In this document: piece after piece, positions 47,701-56,571 of the stretch
Layout of the letters: each line of letters begins with the position of its first letter
How positions within the stretch are numbered: position 1 is the first letter of the stretch
Origin: Siphonodentalium dalli
Lineage: Eukaryota > Mollusca > Scaphopoda > Gadilida > Siphonodentaliidae
Direction of reading: 5' to 3'
Length of the DNA stretch: 64,000 bases
Assembly: GCA_032622095.1 (NCBI GenBank)
Contig: CP136061.1
Span: 50,603,762-50,667,761, forward strand
Made by a program: the position numbers and the translations under genes
The notes under the pieces: model-generated
Seen by the model: only the letters and a program-made list of their open reading frames with translations
The model's database searches: none
Told to the model about the DNA's origin: nothing

Positions 47701-48941
47701 CAGTCATCAATGCGTGGTAAAGGGTGTGCGTCTTTCTGTGTAATGGCGTTTACACGCCTATAATCAATGCAAAACCGTAGTGATCCATCTTTTTTTCTCA
47801 CTAGCACTATTGGAGAACACCATGGACTTTGACTGGGTTCGACAATCCCTGACTGAATCATTTGTGATAACGTTCCATCAACTTCATTCCTTAAACCATG
47901 AGGAATACGCCGTGGGGGTTGTTTTATTGGTCTCTCATTGCCAGTATTTATCACATGTTTGACCAACCCTGTTCTACCAAGGTCATCGGGACCTGTGCTA
48001 AACACATCTTGGTAATCGACAATTAATTTGTCTACTTTACGTCTTTGGGAATGTGTTAACTTTTGATAATTAATATCCACATTCAAACTCACCTTATCGA
48101 TTTCAGTGTTTGTGTTCACAACATTTACGTTGATATTCTGGTCACAAACTTTGTCATTAAACAATTCATACACACCTACTCGAGCAATTTTTGTACCTGA
48201 ATCAACGGCCAAATGAAAACTTCCCAATGGCGTATTCTGATTTAGCAATATCGGAGCCATGCTCACATTCATAATATGTGCTATAGTTGTGGAGTCCTTA
48301 GCTACACCTGCTGACCTAGCTATCATCAAACCACAGTCATTCTGAAAAATTCCATCTGGTTCAATAACACCGGTCATTCCATCACAAACAATGTCATAAC
48401 TATGGGCTGACTCTAAACGTACCTTAATTAACTTCTCACTTCTGGCTGGAATCCATTCTTCATTGAACATAGACACTGAGCAGACCTGAGGATATGCACG
48501 CCATTTTGGGAGAAATGGAATTGCTTCATTTCCAATCTGCAGCACACCAGTTTGCGAGTCAATGACACCTCCAGCATCCTTAATAAAATTCCACCCTATA
48601 AGAGCCGGAAATGCTACACAGTTAGCAACAAGAAACATATAATCAAACTGTTTAGCACCAACTGATATTGAGATCCTTAATTCACCCAGTAATTCAACAG
48701 GTTGATCATTAACAGATGTAGCAGATATTTTGATTGGAATAAGTTTTCTAGATCTCAATATCTCATGACTCTTCCTAAATTTGTCACTGATTATACACAC
48801 TGAAGAACCTGTATCCACTAATACCTTGGTTTGTACCCCATCAATAGTGACCAATATCAGAGAAGATAGACTCTTTAAGTCTGACACGTCGCCCAATTGT
48901 TTAACTTCAGAGGCCGGCATTTCGGGCTCAATCCCAGCCAC
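44793..48941 (-). CDS. Ty3/Gypsy Pol polyprotein (protease, RT, RNase H, integrase)
   Basis: Open for 1,383 codons including stop. Residues counted from the GTG at 48941: retropepsin DTG at 43-45; RT about 350-550 with LPFGLSNAP and catalytic YIDD at 490-493; RNase H about 635-760 with D639, E680 and D705; a linker with a short GEAAYSSFP/GEVAYSRFP repeat. Next comes the integrase zinc-binding motif H909/H916/C943/C946 and the integrase core D978, D1038, E1074 (35-residue D-E spacing). A GPF module follows at about 1214. No ATG lies at the 5' end. The frame is open only from 48974, overlapping gag, so it is expected to be made as Gag-Pol by -1 frameshifting at UUUAAAC (48953-48947). No inactivating change is visible. 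Confidence 0.96.
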   Translation of the reverse strand: MAGIEPEMPASEVKQLGDVSDLKSLSSLILVTIDGVQTKVLVDTGSSVCIISDKFRKSHEILRSRKLIPIKISATSVNDQPVELLGELRISISVGAKQFDYMFLVANCVAFPALIGWNFIKDAGGVIDSQTGVLQIGNEAIPFLPKWRAYPQVCSVSMFNEEWIPARSEKLIKVRLESAHSYDIVCDGMTGVIEPDGIFQNDCGLMIARSAGVAKDSTTIAHIMNVSMAPILLNQNTPLGSFHLAVDSGTKIARVGVYELFNDKVCDQNINVNVVNTNTEIDKVSLNVDINYQKLTHSQRRKVDKLIVDYQDVFSTGPDDLGRTGLVKHVINTGNERPIKQPPRRIPHGLRNEVDGTLSQMIQSGIVEPSQSPWCSPIVLVRKKDGSLRFCIDYRRVNAITQKDAHPLPRIDDCIDTLSGAKFLSTIDMASCYWQINMDESDKSKTAFSTGTGLYQFNVLPFGLSNAPATCQRLMEMVLTGMNWRNCLVYIDDVILFTSDFESHLEALSEVFTRLRSAGLKAKPVKCHLFQDKVTFLGHQVSAQGVEPDFTNIEKVRMFPVPLTVKEVKSFLGLASYYRRFILNFSDVASPLNELMNKDAKFVWSNECARAFETLKVKLTTKPILAYPDFTKPFIIQTDSSNQAVGSVLSQHLNGKEHVIAYASAALSKTARRWSTYDREFWAIVWAIRHFRPYLVGVHFEVFTDHKPLVNCRDLKAGSDPTGRRERWAIELSAYDFVIRHKDGVANGNADALSRIIFAERETPGEAAYSSFPRGIPVANKNDCSSGEVAYSRFPGVSQENNDICATTIDQKEGLVDFKRTLNGMGHKQEADPDIRLILEMMKASEPSSRPGCPVGCSKVLRSLWTQWNRLVLKEGILHRSWENEMERDNWLQAVVPLSCREEVIKEAHDGSSGCHLGIDKTVRKLRSRFYWYNMDKDVEQWCLSCQTCAACKPPLRKAHHEMQVDRAGYPFERVALDIVGPLPQTENGNRFILVVSDYFTKWPEAFAIKDHTAETVARVLVQEVFCRFGTPSQLHSDQGAEFTSKLFKSMCDLFDIEKTRTTPYHPQSDGLVERLNRTLIGMLRSVIEDNQREWDQHLPTVLLAYRSSVHSSTKFTPHFLMFGREVTLPIDLMYGGSHERIDNLSEFAGKLRKRLDFSFDKVRDNARSAQERQKHFFDKRKQGPNYAIGDLVMVYKPSAKKGQCPKLCKKWVGPFKIIKIISDVVYKVQMVEGRTQKVVHYERITPFRGVYNSVRNRNNNSAAKRTNSMGQDNGIIPDHRQNSYVSHHGTYQAMEIENDSHNDESPEAEVSSESSSGDEGESLGLQPQALVTQLPRSDTLPNISPRLDEVVEPTDSWRSHRTRTGRLTRKPARLESYQVFD

Positions 48942-49870
48942 TAATAGTTTAAATCTTGACCTGAATCTCTTGAATCATATCGCTGTCTGTTTAAATCTTG
49001 ACCTGAATCTCTTGAATCATATTGCTGTCTGTTTTGGGGGTAAAATCCACGTGAATATGAACCTCGACCACGACCTTGACCTCGCGGGTGTGAGCTACCT
49101 CTCTGAACTCCCGTACGACCCCTTTGTTTTGAGACAGTGGGACATTCACGATATAAATGACCAATACCACGACAACCGTAACAGGTGACCCCCTCCATAG
49201 CAGAGAATCTCCCTCTAGATTGTGGCTGACCCCGATCTGAAACACTAAGTGCAGCTATCTGCTCTTGCATTCGGTCGAGCTGACTTTGAAGAGCAACAAA
49301 TTCAGTACTTGCCTCATGGGAGTTCCCATGAGCTTGGATCATATTTACTTCTGCAATGTGTTTTTTCTCAATACTATTGCGAACTTCCAATTTCGCAGCC
49401 AATTCTAATGCATTTTGAACAGATTTTGGCTCTTTCCTCCGAATTTTCATACCTATTTCCCCAATACCGGCAAGGAACCGAGTTAAAACTACATCCTCTT
49501 TTGCCTCCACATTGTATTTGGGATAAGCTTTTGTCACTAATCTCCGCAATTCACCAATATACGCTGCTAGATTCTCACCTGTTTTCCGAGATCGATTTGT
49601 CAGCTCAGCTCGAAATGCATCCACGAAAGCCACCGAAGAGTAAGCCTCTATAAAAACCTCAATTACCCTATCCCATTCTGTTTTCTTTTCCTTTGGTATG
49701 GCTCGAAAAACTGAAAATGCTTCATCACCCAGTAATGTAGGGAATATTTCTAAATATTTCTTTGGTGCATACACTTGGGCCCAGTATTCAAACCGTTCCA
49801 ACCACCCTTCAAAGTCATCACCCTGTCGCCCAAGAAATTTATCAGGAGGAGGTGCAACAAATGATGCCAT
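48941..49870 (-). CDS. Ty3/Gypsy Gag with CCHC zinc knuckle
   Basis: 309 residues. The N-terminal two-thirds is a retrotransposon-gag capsid-like helical region (for example FEGWLERFEYWAQVYAP, ENLAAYIGELRRLV). One CX2CX4HX4C knuckle lies at C230/C233/H238/C243, followed by an Arg/Gly-rich basic stretch (about 249-275) that should bind RNA. The C-terminus is a 14-residue tandem duplication containing YDSRDSGQDLN, encoded by a 42-bp repeat. Its ATG lies 2 nt after the stop of the upstream ORF (TAA-AT-ATG), in good AAT-ATG-G context. It is the structural protein of the virus-like particle. Confidence 0.95.
   Translation of the reverse strand: MASFVAPPPDKFLGRQGDDFEGWLERFEYWAQVYAPKKYLEIFPTLLGDEAFSVFRAIPKEKKTEWDRVIEVFIEAYSSVAFVDAFRAELTNRSRKTGENLAAYIGELRRLVTKAYPKYNVEAKEDVVLTRFLAGIGEIGMKIRRKEPKSVQNALELAAKLEVRNSIEKKHIAEVNMIQAHGNSHEASTEFVALQSQLDRMQEQIAALSVSDRGQPQSRGRFSAMEGVTCYGCRGIGHLYRECPTVSKQRGRTGVQRGSSHPRGQGRGRGSYSRGFYPQNRQQYDSRDSGQDLNRQRYDSRDSGQDLNY
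48947..48953 (-). promoter_or_regulatory. -1 frameshift slippery heptamer U UUA AAC
   Basis: The gag frame reads GAT TTA AAC TAT TAG, i.e. the canonical X XXY YYZ site U UUA AAC two codons before the gag stop. A -1 slip enters the pol frame. Downstream, GGCUGGG and CCCGAAAUGCC could pair as a stem. A second copy of the heptamer lies 42 nt upstream (48995-48989), but a slip there meets a TGA at 48977-48975. Confidence 0.85.
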
Positions 49871-49872
49871 AT

Positions 49873-50712
49873 TTATTTATGTCTCTTGAAACAAATAAAG
49901 TCAACACTACGATCTGACTCTGAATCTGAATCAGAACTTGATAAGCACTCAATGTCTGACTCAAAAAGGTTAATAATATATTGGCCAATATAACTACATC
50001 CAAATCCTGAAAATTTTGCAAAAAAATTCACTTCGGCTCTAAATGCCTGAATCAAAACATTGAACCACTGCTTCTTCACCTCAGATACTGCATGCAGGCC
50101 ATCATAAAGGTTACCGTACATATATCTCTTTTTACTTCGCAAACGCTTGTTTTTGACTCTCTTTATAATTTGTTGATCCCACGATATGGTCCAACACCCA
50201 GTGTAGGACTGCTTGGTGCAGTTATGTAATTTAATCAATGAATTGATCTCAACAATATTCCGGTTAATTGTTTTTTGGTATCGAATAACGTCGGATGACT
50301 TCAAACCAAACTCAGACAGGACAATGTTATATGTAGAATAATATTTCTCAAAACAGCAAGTTGGAATGTTCACAAACCCAACTAACGCAGTTGGAAATAT
50401 TTTCTTTATAGCCGATTCAAATTCTACCAACCGATTGAAAACTGTTTCAGCGGAATTGTCATTAGGGCGAATGAACTGTCCTCTTTTATCCAAGAAGTCA
50501 TTGATGCCGGCCGCTATTTTGACAATAACCTGTGTATCGGATGATTTCTCCCACGATGACAATATTACAACTGTCTCATCTTTCAACAGCTCAATGGACG
50601 CGCCTCGAATAATTTTGTATTCAATATTTATATCTTTCGGCTGTGGATATTTGTCAAAATTATTTGCACGAGAATCGGCAGCAAAGAAACATCTTCCAAC
50701 TCCAGGCACCAT
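49873..50712 (-). CDS. Extra 5' ORF of the Ty3/Gypsy element, SGNH/GDSL-hydrolase-like
   Basis: 279 residues from the ATG at 50712-50710 (ATCATGG context); the frame upstream closes at 50728. It carries the four SGNH blocks in order and spacing: block I CFFAADSRANNF with Ser14; block II IIRGASIELL with Gly37; block III AAGINDFL with Asn71; and block V YDGLH with Asp204 and His207. A Lys/Arg-rich stretch (184-196) and a Ser/Asp/Glu-rich acidic tail (258-271) follow. No signal peptide or membrane segment is obvious. Esterase-type ORFs are known in CR1 LINEs and DIRS/Ngaro elements, but to my knowledge are not a standard part of Ty3/Gypsy. The first block has AADS instead of GDS. Activity is inferred, not shown. 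Confidence 0.8.
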   Translation of the reverse strand: MVPGVGRCFFAADSRANNFDKYPQPKDINIEYKIIRGASIELLKDETVVILSSWEKSSDTQVIVKIAAGINDFLDKRGQFIRPNDNSAETVFNRLVEFESAIKKIFPTALVGFVNIPTCCFEKYYSTYNIVLSEFGLKSSDVIRYQKTINRNIVEINSLIKLHNCTKQSYTGCWTISWDQQIIKRVKNKRLRSKKRYMYGNLYDGLHAVSEVKKQWFNVLIQAFRAEVNFFAKFSGFGCSYIGQYIINLFESDIECLSSSDSDSESDRSVDFICFKRHK

Positions 50713-50898
50713 GATTATCACAACCTGTCAAATTTAAAGCCATATTTCAGTTTCTTAGAATTGCACAAATTATGAGAGTATAAAATAGGGCTGTGTGTGT
50801 CAGAAGCAGTTTTATACTACCTCCATGACAAAAGTACAAACAACACAATTTAAAACTTTTCTTGAAATTCCATTTGACTTCATATACTCGAATTTCTC

Positions 50899-50917
50899 AA
50901 TCCCACCGCTGCCACCA
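50899..50917 (-). promoter_or_regulatory. Primer-binding site, tRNA-Leu
   Basis: One base inside the 5' LTR, the minus strand reads TGGTGGCAGCGGTGGGATT. This is complementary to the 3' end of an animal tRNA-Leu (AATCCCACCGCTGCCA plus CCA) over 19 nt. It would prime minus-strand DNA synthesis. Confidence 0.9.
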
Positions 50918-50918
50918 A

Positions 50919-51144
50919 TGTAATGGCCCTCTAATATACTCTTTAACTCACCTAGATCTCTTCTGTCCTTCGCACACTATCGTATCTCTTTTCCTCGTCC
51001 TTTCTTCCCTCTCTCTCGTTCCCGCTTATCTCTGTCCGTTCAACTCGCTCTTCGTCCGTCTCGCCCCACTTCCTGTCGACCCAAGAGGCCAACTCCAATC
51101 CGCAGATGTGTACACCATTCATCAGCCTTTCGTAGTTCATTACA
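50919..51144 (-). repeat. 5' LTR of the Ty3/Gypsy element
   Basis: 226 bp, identical to the 3' LTR. It is short for the superfamily. A 62-codon open frame appears in both LTRs and is not considered a gene. The leader from here to the first ORF is about 206 nt. Confidence 0.97.
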
Positions 51145-51214
51145 CATATAAGGTAAGACAGCCGATGAAATTATTGCTCTTAATATAATTCCAATGTATT
51201 ATGATAACACATAA

Positions 51215-52010
51215 GTCAATTATGCTTAAGCGTAAATGATTACATTAAGAGAACTGATTTATGCTTAAGCGTAAATTATTTACGCTTAAATGCAATTAGT
51301 TAATATAAAATGTGAAAATGAATCATTTGCGCTTAAGCGCAAGTATATGTCTATCAATATATTTGCGCTTAAGCGCAAATACCTAACACTCACTTACTTC
51401 CCTCTGATTGTGAATGATAGAGTCCATCTCATAGTATATCATCATGGACCCATAGTAGTAGCCCCATATAATACTGAAACATTGAAGAAAAAATATTTCC
51501 ATATGCATATATCAGTATCTCTGTCCCTGGTGTCCCAAGAATTGGTGCCTCACTCCCAGAGCTCTAGTATATTTTATTAAAGGGACATCTCCTACACAGA
51601 TATATACCATTTCCATGGCCATGAATATGGAATTCGGGGTTACTGGGGACTCGCTTCCCTCATATGGTGTACTTATTGACTTGAAATTGGGGAAAACCCC
51701 AATTTTCATATTATCAGCATCCCTGTCCCCAAGAATTTGTGTCTCCATCCCAGAGATCTAGTATATTTTATAAAGGAGATATATCCTGCACATATCTCTA
51801 CCATTTCCATGGTCATAAAAGAGATATTGGGGTTACTGGGGGGGGGGGGGGGTGCTTCCCTCATATGGTGGGTCTGTGCCATTTAAAATTAATTCAGGGG
51901 GGTGATATCAATGCATATTAATTTTTATTTGCGCAAATGATTTACACTGAAGCGCAAATGATAGATGTTATTTTGCGAAATATTTGCGCTTGATCGTAAA
52001 TGAATAATAA
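51215..52010. repeat. GCTTAAGCGCAAAT palindromes, right part, with a local duplication
   Basis: Units TTGCGCTTAAGCGCAAAT and ATGCTTAAGCGTAAAT cluster at 51215-51390 and 51930-51990. Between them, 51513-51690 and 51716-51876 are two diverged copies of one sequence (AGTATATTTTAT, ACCATTTCCATGG, CTTCCCTCATATGGTG). The second has a 14-G run. Confidence 0.8.
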
Positions 52011-52014
52011 ATGT

Positions 52015-52815
52015 GAAATGGGTATCCCATACATGAAATGCCGTATCTATATGCTATAGCGCGTATATCATACAGGTCTGGGTGAACCACCGATCAATCA
52101 ATAACAGCCCGATCGGGCTAAAGTAGACCGATCAGGCTAAAATAGACCGATCGTTCTTTCACAGCCAGCTTGAATCTTGGATAAAGGGAGTAGGCCTACT
52201 CTAAATTGTTCTTTCAAGTGAAATAGGCCTCCCATACATGAAACGCCTTATCTATATACTATAGCGCGCATACCCTACAGGTCTGGGTGAACCACCGATC
52301 AATCAATAACAGCCCGATCGGGCTAAAGTAGACCGATCGGGCTAAACTAGACTGATCGTTCTTTCACAGCCAGCTTGAATCTTGGATAAAGGGAGTAGGC
52401 CTACTCTAAATTGTTCTTTCAAGTGAAATAGGCCTCCCACACATGAAACGCCTTATCTATACTATAGCGCGCATACCCTACAGGTCTGGGTGAACCACTG
52501 ATCAATCAATAATAGCCCGATCGGGCTAAAATAGACCGATCGGTCTTTCACAGCCAGCCTGAATCTTGGATAAAGGGAGTAGGCCTACTATAAATTGTTC
52601 TTTCAAGTGAAATAGGCCTCCCATACATAAAACGCCTTATCTATATCCTATAGTGCGCATATCCTACAGGTCTGGGTGAACCACCGATCAATCAATAATA
52701 GCCCGATCGGGCTAAAATATACCGATCGGGCTAAAATAATCCCATCGGTCTTTCACAGCCAGCATAAATCTTGGATAAAGGGAGTAGGCCTACTCTAAAT
52801 TGTTCTTTCAAGTTA
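52015..52815. repeat. Four-copy tandem repeat, about 185-205 bp
   Basis: Copies start near 52017, 52222, 52426 and 52609. Each runs AAATAGGCCTCCCATACATG, CTACAGGTCTGGGTGAACCA, CAATCAATAACAGCCCGATC and CTTGGATAAAGGGAGTAGG. The internal CCGATCGGGCTAAA sub-repeat varies in number, explaining the length differences. Confidence 0.93.
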
Positions 52816-53736
52816 CAACATTTTTTTGTAAAAAAATTATTCTGATTCATTTTGAAACTAATGAAAGACAATTTTGAAACTAATGAAAGACAATGTATAA
52901 TTTTTTGCTGGTATATTCATCATAAATTTGAACAAATCTTCAAGCAAACAAAATTTCAATATTCAAGAAATCTCTTACAACAGTGTCAGGAAGACCAATC
53001 GATCTAGCTCAGCACGATTGGTCTATTGTGATGTCAAATATTATTGAAATATTGCTTATAATTTTCATTTACAGAAGTCAATAATTCGCATGCAGATAAC
53101 TTCACCTTGTATTCGGCCAAATATGTTGACGTTAGATTAGAAGGCAGAATTCCCAGATTTGTTTATTATTGGTGAACCTGGATAATTTCGGAGGTGTGTC
53201 AATCGTCTTTTGCACACTGTGAATACGTACTCATTCTCTCCTAAATTTGCAAAAATCCATATATATATAAATATATATACAGAGTGTGAAAACGTTGTTA
53301 GTTGCCAAATAATTGTCGACATTTTACTTAGAAAACTTGAATGCAAAAACTATGATAGGCCCCCTATTATTTTTTTTTTTTTTTTCTCTTTTTGTTGAAT
53401 CTACTTTCGTTATCGACATGCCGGCCTTTGTTTTGGCTGTTCTCCCAGTCGTGCGTGCCAGCCGATCGTCGTTATTCGGGTGGTTCCGATTTCCTCCGAA
53501 TATAATTCCATGAGACTCCGCGCGCTGATTCGCTCCGAAAATGTGTTGGTATCTGAGAAGATTTCTTACTCTGATCACAGTTTTCAACAATTTAATACAG
53601 GGCGAGTACCGCACTAATAATATGCCACATTGGGGTTTTCTTTCTAGTTTTTTATGACCTTTCTTGTGGTATATCGGGCACAGTTCTGTCTGACATCAAA
53701 TATATGCCCACCGGGAGTGAAGCTAATGACTTTAAG

Positions 53737-53912
53737 TGAAATAACTGTCATTTTTTATTTTACTTAAGTAAAATAAAAAATGACCTTTATTTTACTTAAG
53801 TAAAAAAGAATTCTACTTAAGTAAAATAATGCGTTAATTTTACTTAAGACTTAAGTAAAATTAATGACATCTATCGATGACCGCTAGATGGCGTTTATTT
53901 CACTTAAGTGAC
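53737..53912. repeat. CTTAAG-palindrome array, element A continuation
   Basis: Resumes the array interrupted at 43022, then leads into CGATGACCGCTAGATGGCGT and the element body (53913-54256). It aligns with 55762-55922 in element B. Confidence 0.88.
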
Positions 53913-54434
53913 TAAAGCGCCCACTATGGGAGTCATCTTGCAAACTAATAATTGCTCCCTTGGCACGTGCTCCGGGAGTGCTGTTCATGTTCGGAGAAAG
54001 TTATCTCCCGTTGTGTATTATGAGTGTATTTGAGCAACACAGGCTACAGCCGTAGCCGGCTAGGCATGCGCAGTAGAAAGCTGCAGCCGGCCACAGCTGG
54101 TGGTCGCTAACTATTGTACCGCAACTCCGAACTTGGAATGTGGCTGATGGATAATATTATACCGGCATAATGTTGGCATTATGTTGCTATATCAATTCAC
54201 CAATGGTCTCGCTCGCTGCAGCAAGCACATTTGAAGCAATTAACACTCGTATTAAGTATGGCAAGCCAAACCGCTATTTAATATTAATTTTACTTAAGTA
54301 AAATAAAATTACACTTTATTTTACTTAAGTGATATAAAATGTCATTTTGTTTCACTTAAGTGAAATAACGGTCATTTTTTATTTTACTTAAGTAAAAAAG
54401 AATTTTACTTAAGTAAAATTAACCATGTTTTAAC

Positions 54435-55753
54435 TAGTGCTGGGACGGTTGTCCGGATAACCGGTTACGGTTCGGTTACGCGTGTCAACCGGTTGGAGGA
54501 GGCCACAACCGGATAACCGTAATATTGATAACGATCGTACTATCATCGTAGTACTCCGTGTAAATGTTGCCGAAATCATTTACGGAAGTTTAAGTAACGA
54601 GAGTAAGTAATAAGAAGCCGCTTATAGAAGCGATTTGGACAGTTGATTGTGTATTCATATACCCCACAACACATGCCTGTTTGATCACCGGCGGCTTTTC
54701 TAGACATGAATCCAACAACTACACTCTTATCTGTGTCAGTCTGTGAATCACTTGCTACACATTCAATGCCAATTTCCTTTGGCAGCATTACATGACGTTC
54801 CGGCTGCACGTGCACCGCGGCATACATCAAAGCAATCAAGTCTAGACTTTTACTACGTCATCAATATTATGTCTGTTTTTTTAAACTGCCCCCCCTTGTC
54901 ATTACCATTAGTTCGTCTCAAAGCGATGACATAAGACCTACAAAAACGGAAATCGAACGTTTGGGGACATTTAGTCATATAATTGAAGATGACGAAAAAA
55001 AAAGGAAGAAGAAATGGGCGGTATGCAAGGCCTGCCGAACGCGATTCGTTTATTCTGGATCAACATCCAATATGAAGTCGCACATCCAGAAAAACCACAG
55101 GCCTACTGGGAGTGGGAAATAAGAGTATATCTAGTGATGCGTTCGATAACTTTAATTCCTAAACACTGGCTGGGGTTTGCGTAATGAATCACGACGATTT
55201 AATTTTGTATGAATTTGTTTATTAAATAATTGAAGTAACATCGTGTAGCCACTGTGATTAATACATACCTGCCTATACCCAAACACTAGTAAACATTACT
55301 AAACAACAGTATACCTATCTTCAGTACCTTGTTTGGGCTAATCGTGCCCGGGGACCCGGGGATACTAACAAGGGAGGACTATATTTCGTCGCTGAAGGTT
55401 TTGCAAGCAAGCGTTGTTTATGTTGTGCGGAACTCCCGTAAACATCGATATACTAGCGCACCACTAATATATATTATATTTTAGTTTGTATGGGCTCAAA
55501 ACTGAATTAATTTATACACATTTACAAAAATTTGATCGCCGTAACGGGAACGCATTGTACGACCAAGACATCGTTTGTGATCGCATGTATATCAACGTTT
55601 CCGGGACGCGTAATAAACACTTGTTTTGCCGATATAGTGACCAGTTTATTCAATCTCGTACTGAGGGTAATACTGGTCACGGTTAACCGGTTATGGTTAG
55701 GTTAATGCCCGTGGTTAACCGGTTAGGAAAAAACCCCAACCGTCCCAGCACTA
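54435..55753. mobile_element. hAT-type element, 1,319 bp, nested in element B
   Basis: Ends TAGTGCTGGGACGGTTG and CAACCGTCCCAGCACTA with an exact 8-bp duplication GTTTTAAC (54427-54434 and 55754-55761). Sub-terminal regions are rich in ACCGGTTA/TAACCGG. It contains a decayed BED zinc finger, so it derives from an autonomous hAT by internal deletion. Confidence 0.92.
54941..55122 (+). pseudogene. BED zinc-finger relic of a hAT transposase
   Basis: The frame ending at the TAA 55120-55122 reads WAVCKACRTRFVYSGSTSNM followed by KSHIQKNH: a CX2C...HX4H BED finger. The aromatic VWGH part of the same domain lies just upstream (about 54950-54970) in a different frame. A single-base change there breaks the ORF. 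No RNase-H-like catalytic core remains. Confidence 0.8.
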
Positions 55754-55761
55754 GTTTTAAC

Positions 55762-55922
55762 TTAAGTAGAATTCTTTCTTACTTAAGTAAAATAAAAAAT
55801 GACCTTTATTTTACTTAAGTAAAAAAGAATTTTACTTAAGTAAAATAATGCGTTAATTTTACTTAAGTAAAATACATCTATCGATGACCGGTAGATGGCG
55901 TTTATTTCACTTAAGTGAAATA
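55762..55922. repeat. CTTAAG-palindrome array within element B
   Basis: Same order of units as 53737-53912, including TAATGCGTTAATTTTACTTA and CGATGACCGGTAGATGGCGT. It resumes directly after the hAT insertion. Confidence 0.88.
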
Positions 55923-56571
55923 AAGCGCCCACTATGGGAGTCATCTTGCAAACTAATAATTGCTCCCTTGGCACGTGCGCCTGGAGTGCTGTTCATGTTC
56001 GTGAGAAAGTTATCTCCCGTTGTGTATTACTACAGTCGTAGCCGGCTAGGCATGCGCAGTAGAAAGCTACAGAAAGCCAAACTATGGAGTTTGACAGAAA
56101 GCTGCAGCCGGCCACAGCTGGTGGTCACTAACTATTGTACCGCAACTCCGAACTTGGAATGTCGGCATAATGTTTGCATTATGTTGTTATATCAATTCAC
56201 CAATGGTCTCGCTCGCTGCAGCAAGCACATTTGAAGCAATTAACACTCGTACTAAGTCCGTGCCTCCATAAATCTGATATTTAAAAGAGTATGATAAGTG
56301 ATTATATCTCGTTCTCAGCACAATAAGCATCAAACACAAACGCATCACACATTTTAGCAGTTTTCTCTGATTATTGCGGTAATGGCAGGGGGTGTATGTG
56401 GAATGTTCTCAATTTTATTGCATGAGGTTGGTGCTAATCTCATTCTGTCATCTATAATATCATAAAACACTCGCTGTCCTTATAACAAGGTCACATGTGG
56501 TTTGGTGGGATTTGGCGTTGGTCTCTAAACTTACTGGGGGGAAATCATTAATAACTCTTAACACCTGGTTG

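Larger units (their letters stand above)
44258..51144 (-). mobile_element. Complete Ty3/Gypsy LTR retrotransposon, 6,887 bp
   Basis: Minus-strand element. In order of transcription it has the 5' LTR (51144-50919), a tRNA-Leu primer site, an SGNH-hydrolase-like ORF, gag, pol, a purine tract and the 3' LTR (44483-44258). The two 226-bp LTRs are identical by base-by-base reading, and all three ORFs are open. Flanks are CATA on both sides (44254-44257 and 51145-51148), or ACATA if the last LTR base is counted. Domain order RT-RNaseH-IN and the GPF module place it in Ty3/Gypsy. Identity of LTRs implies very recent insertion. Confidence 0.96.

Noticed and set aside
48781-49653. Plus-strand ORFs of 134-135 codons opposite gag
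   Set aside because: Antisense shadows of the Gag/Pol frames.
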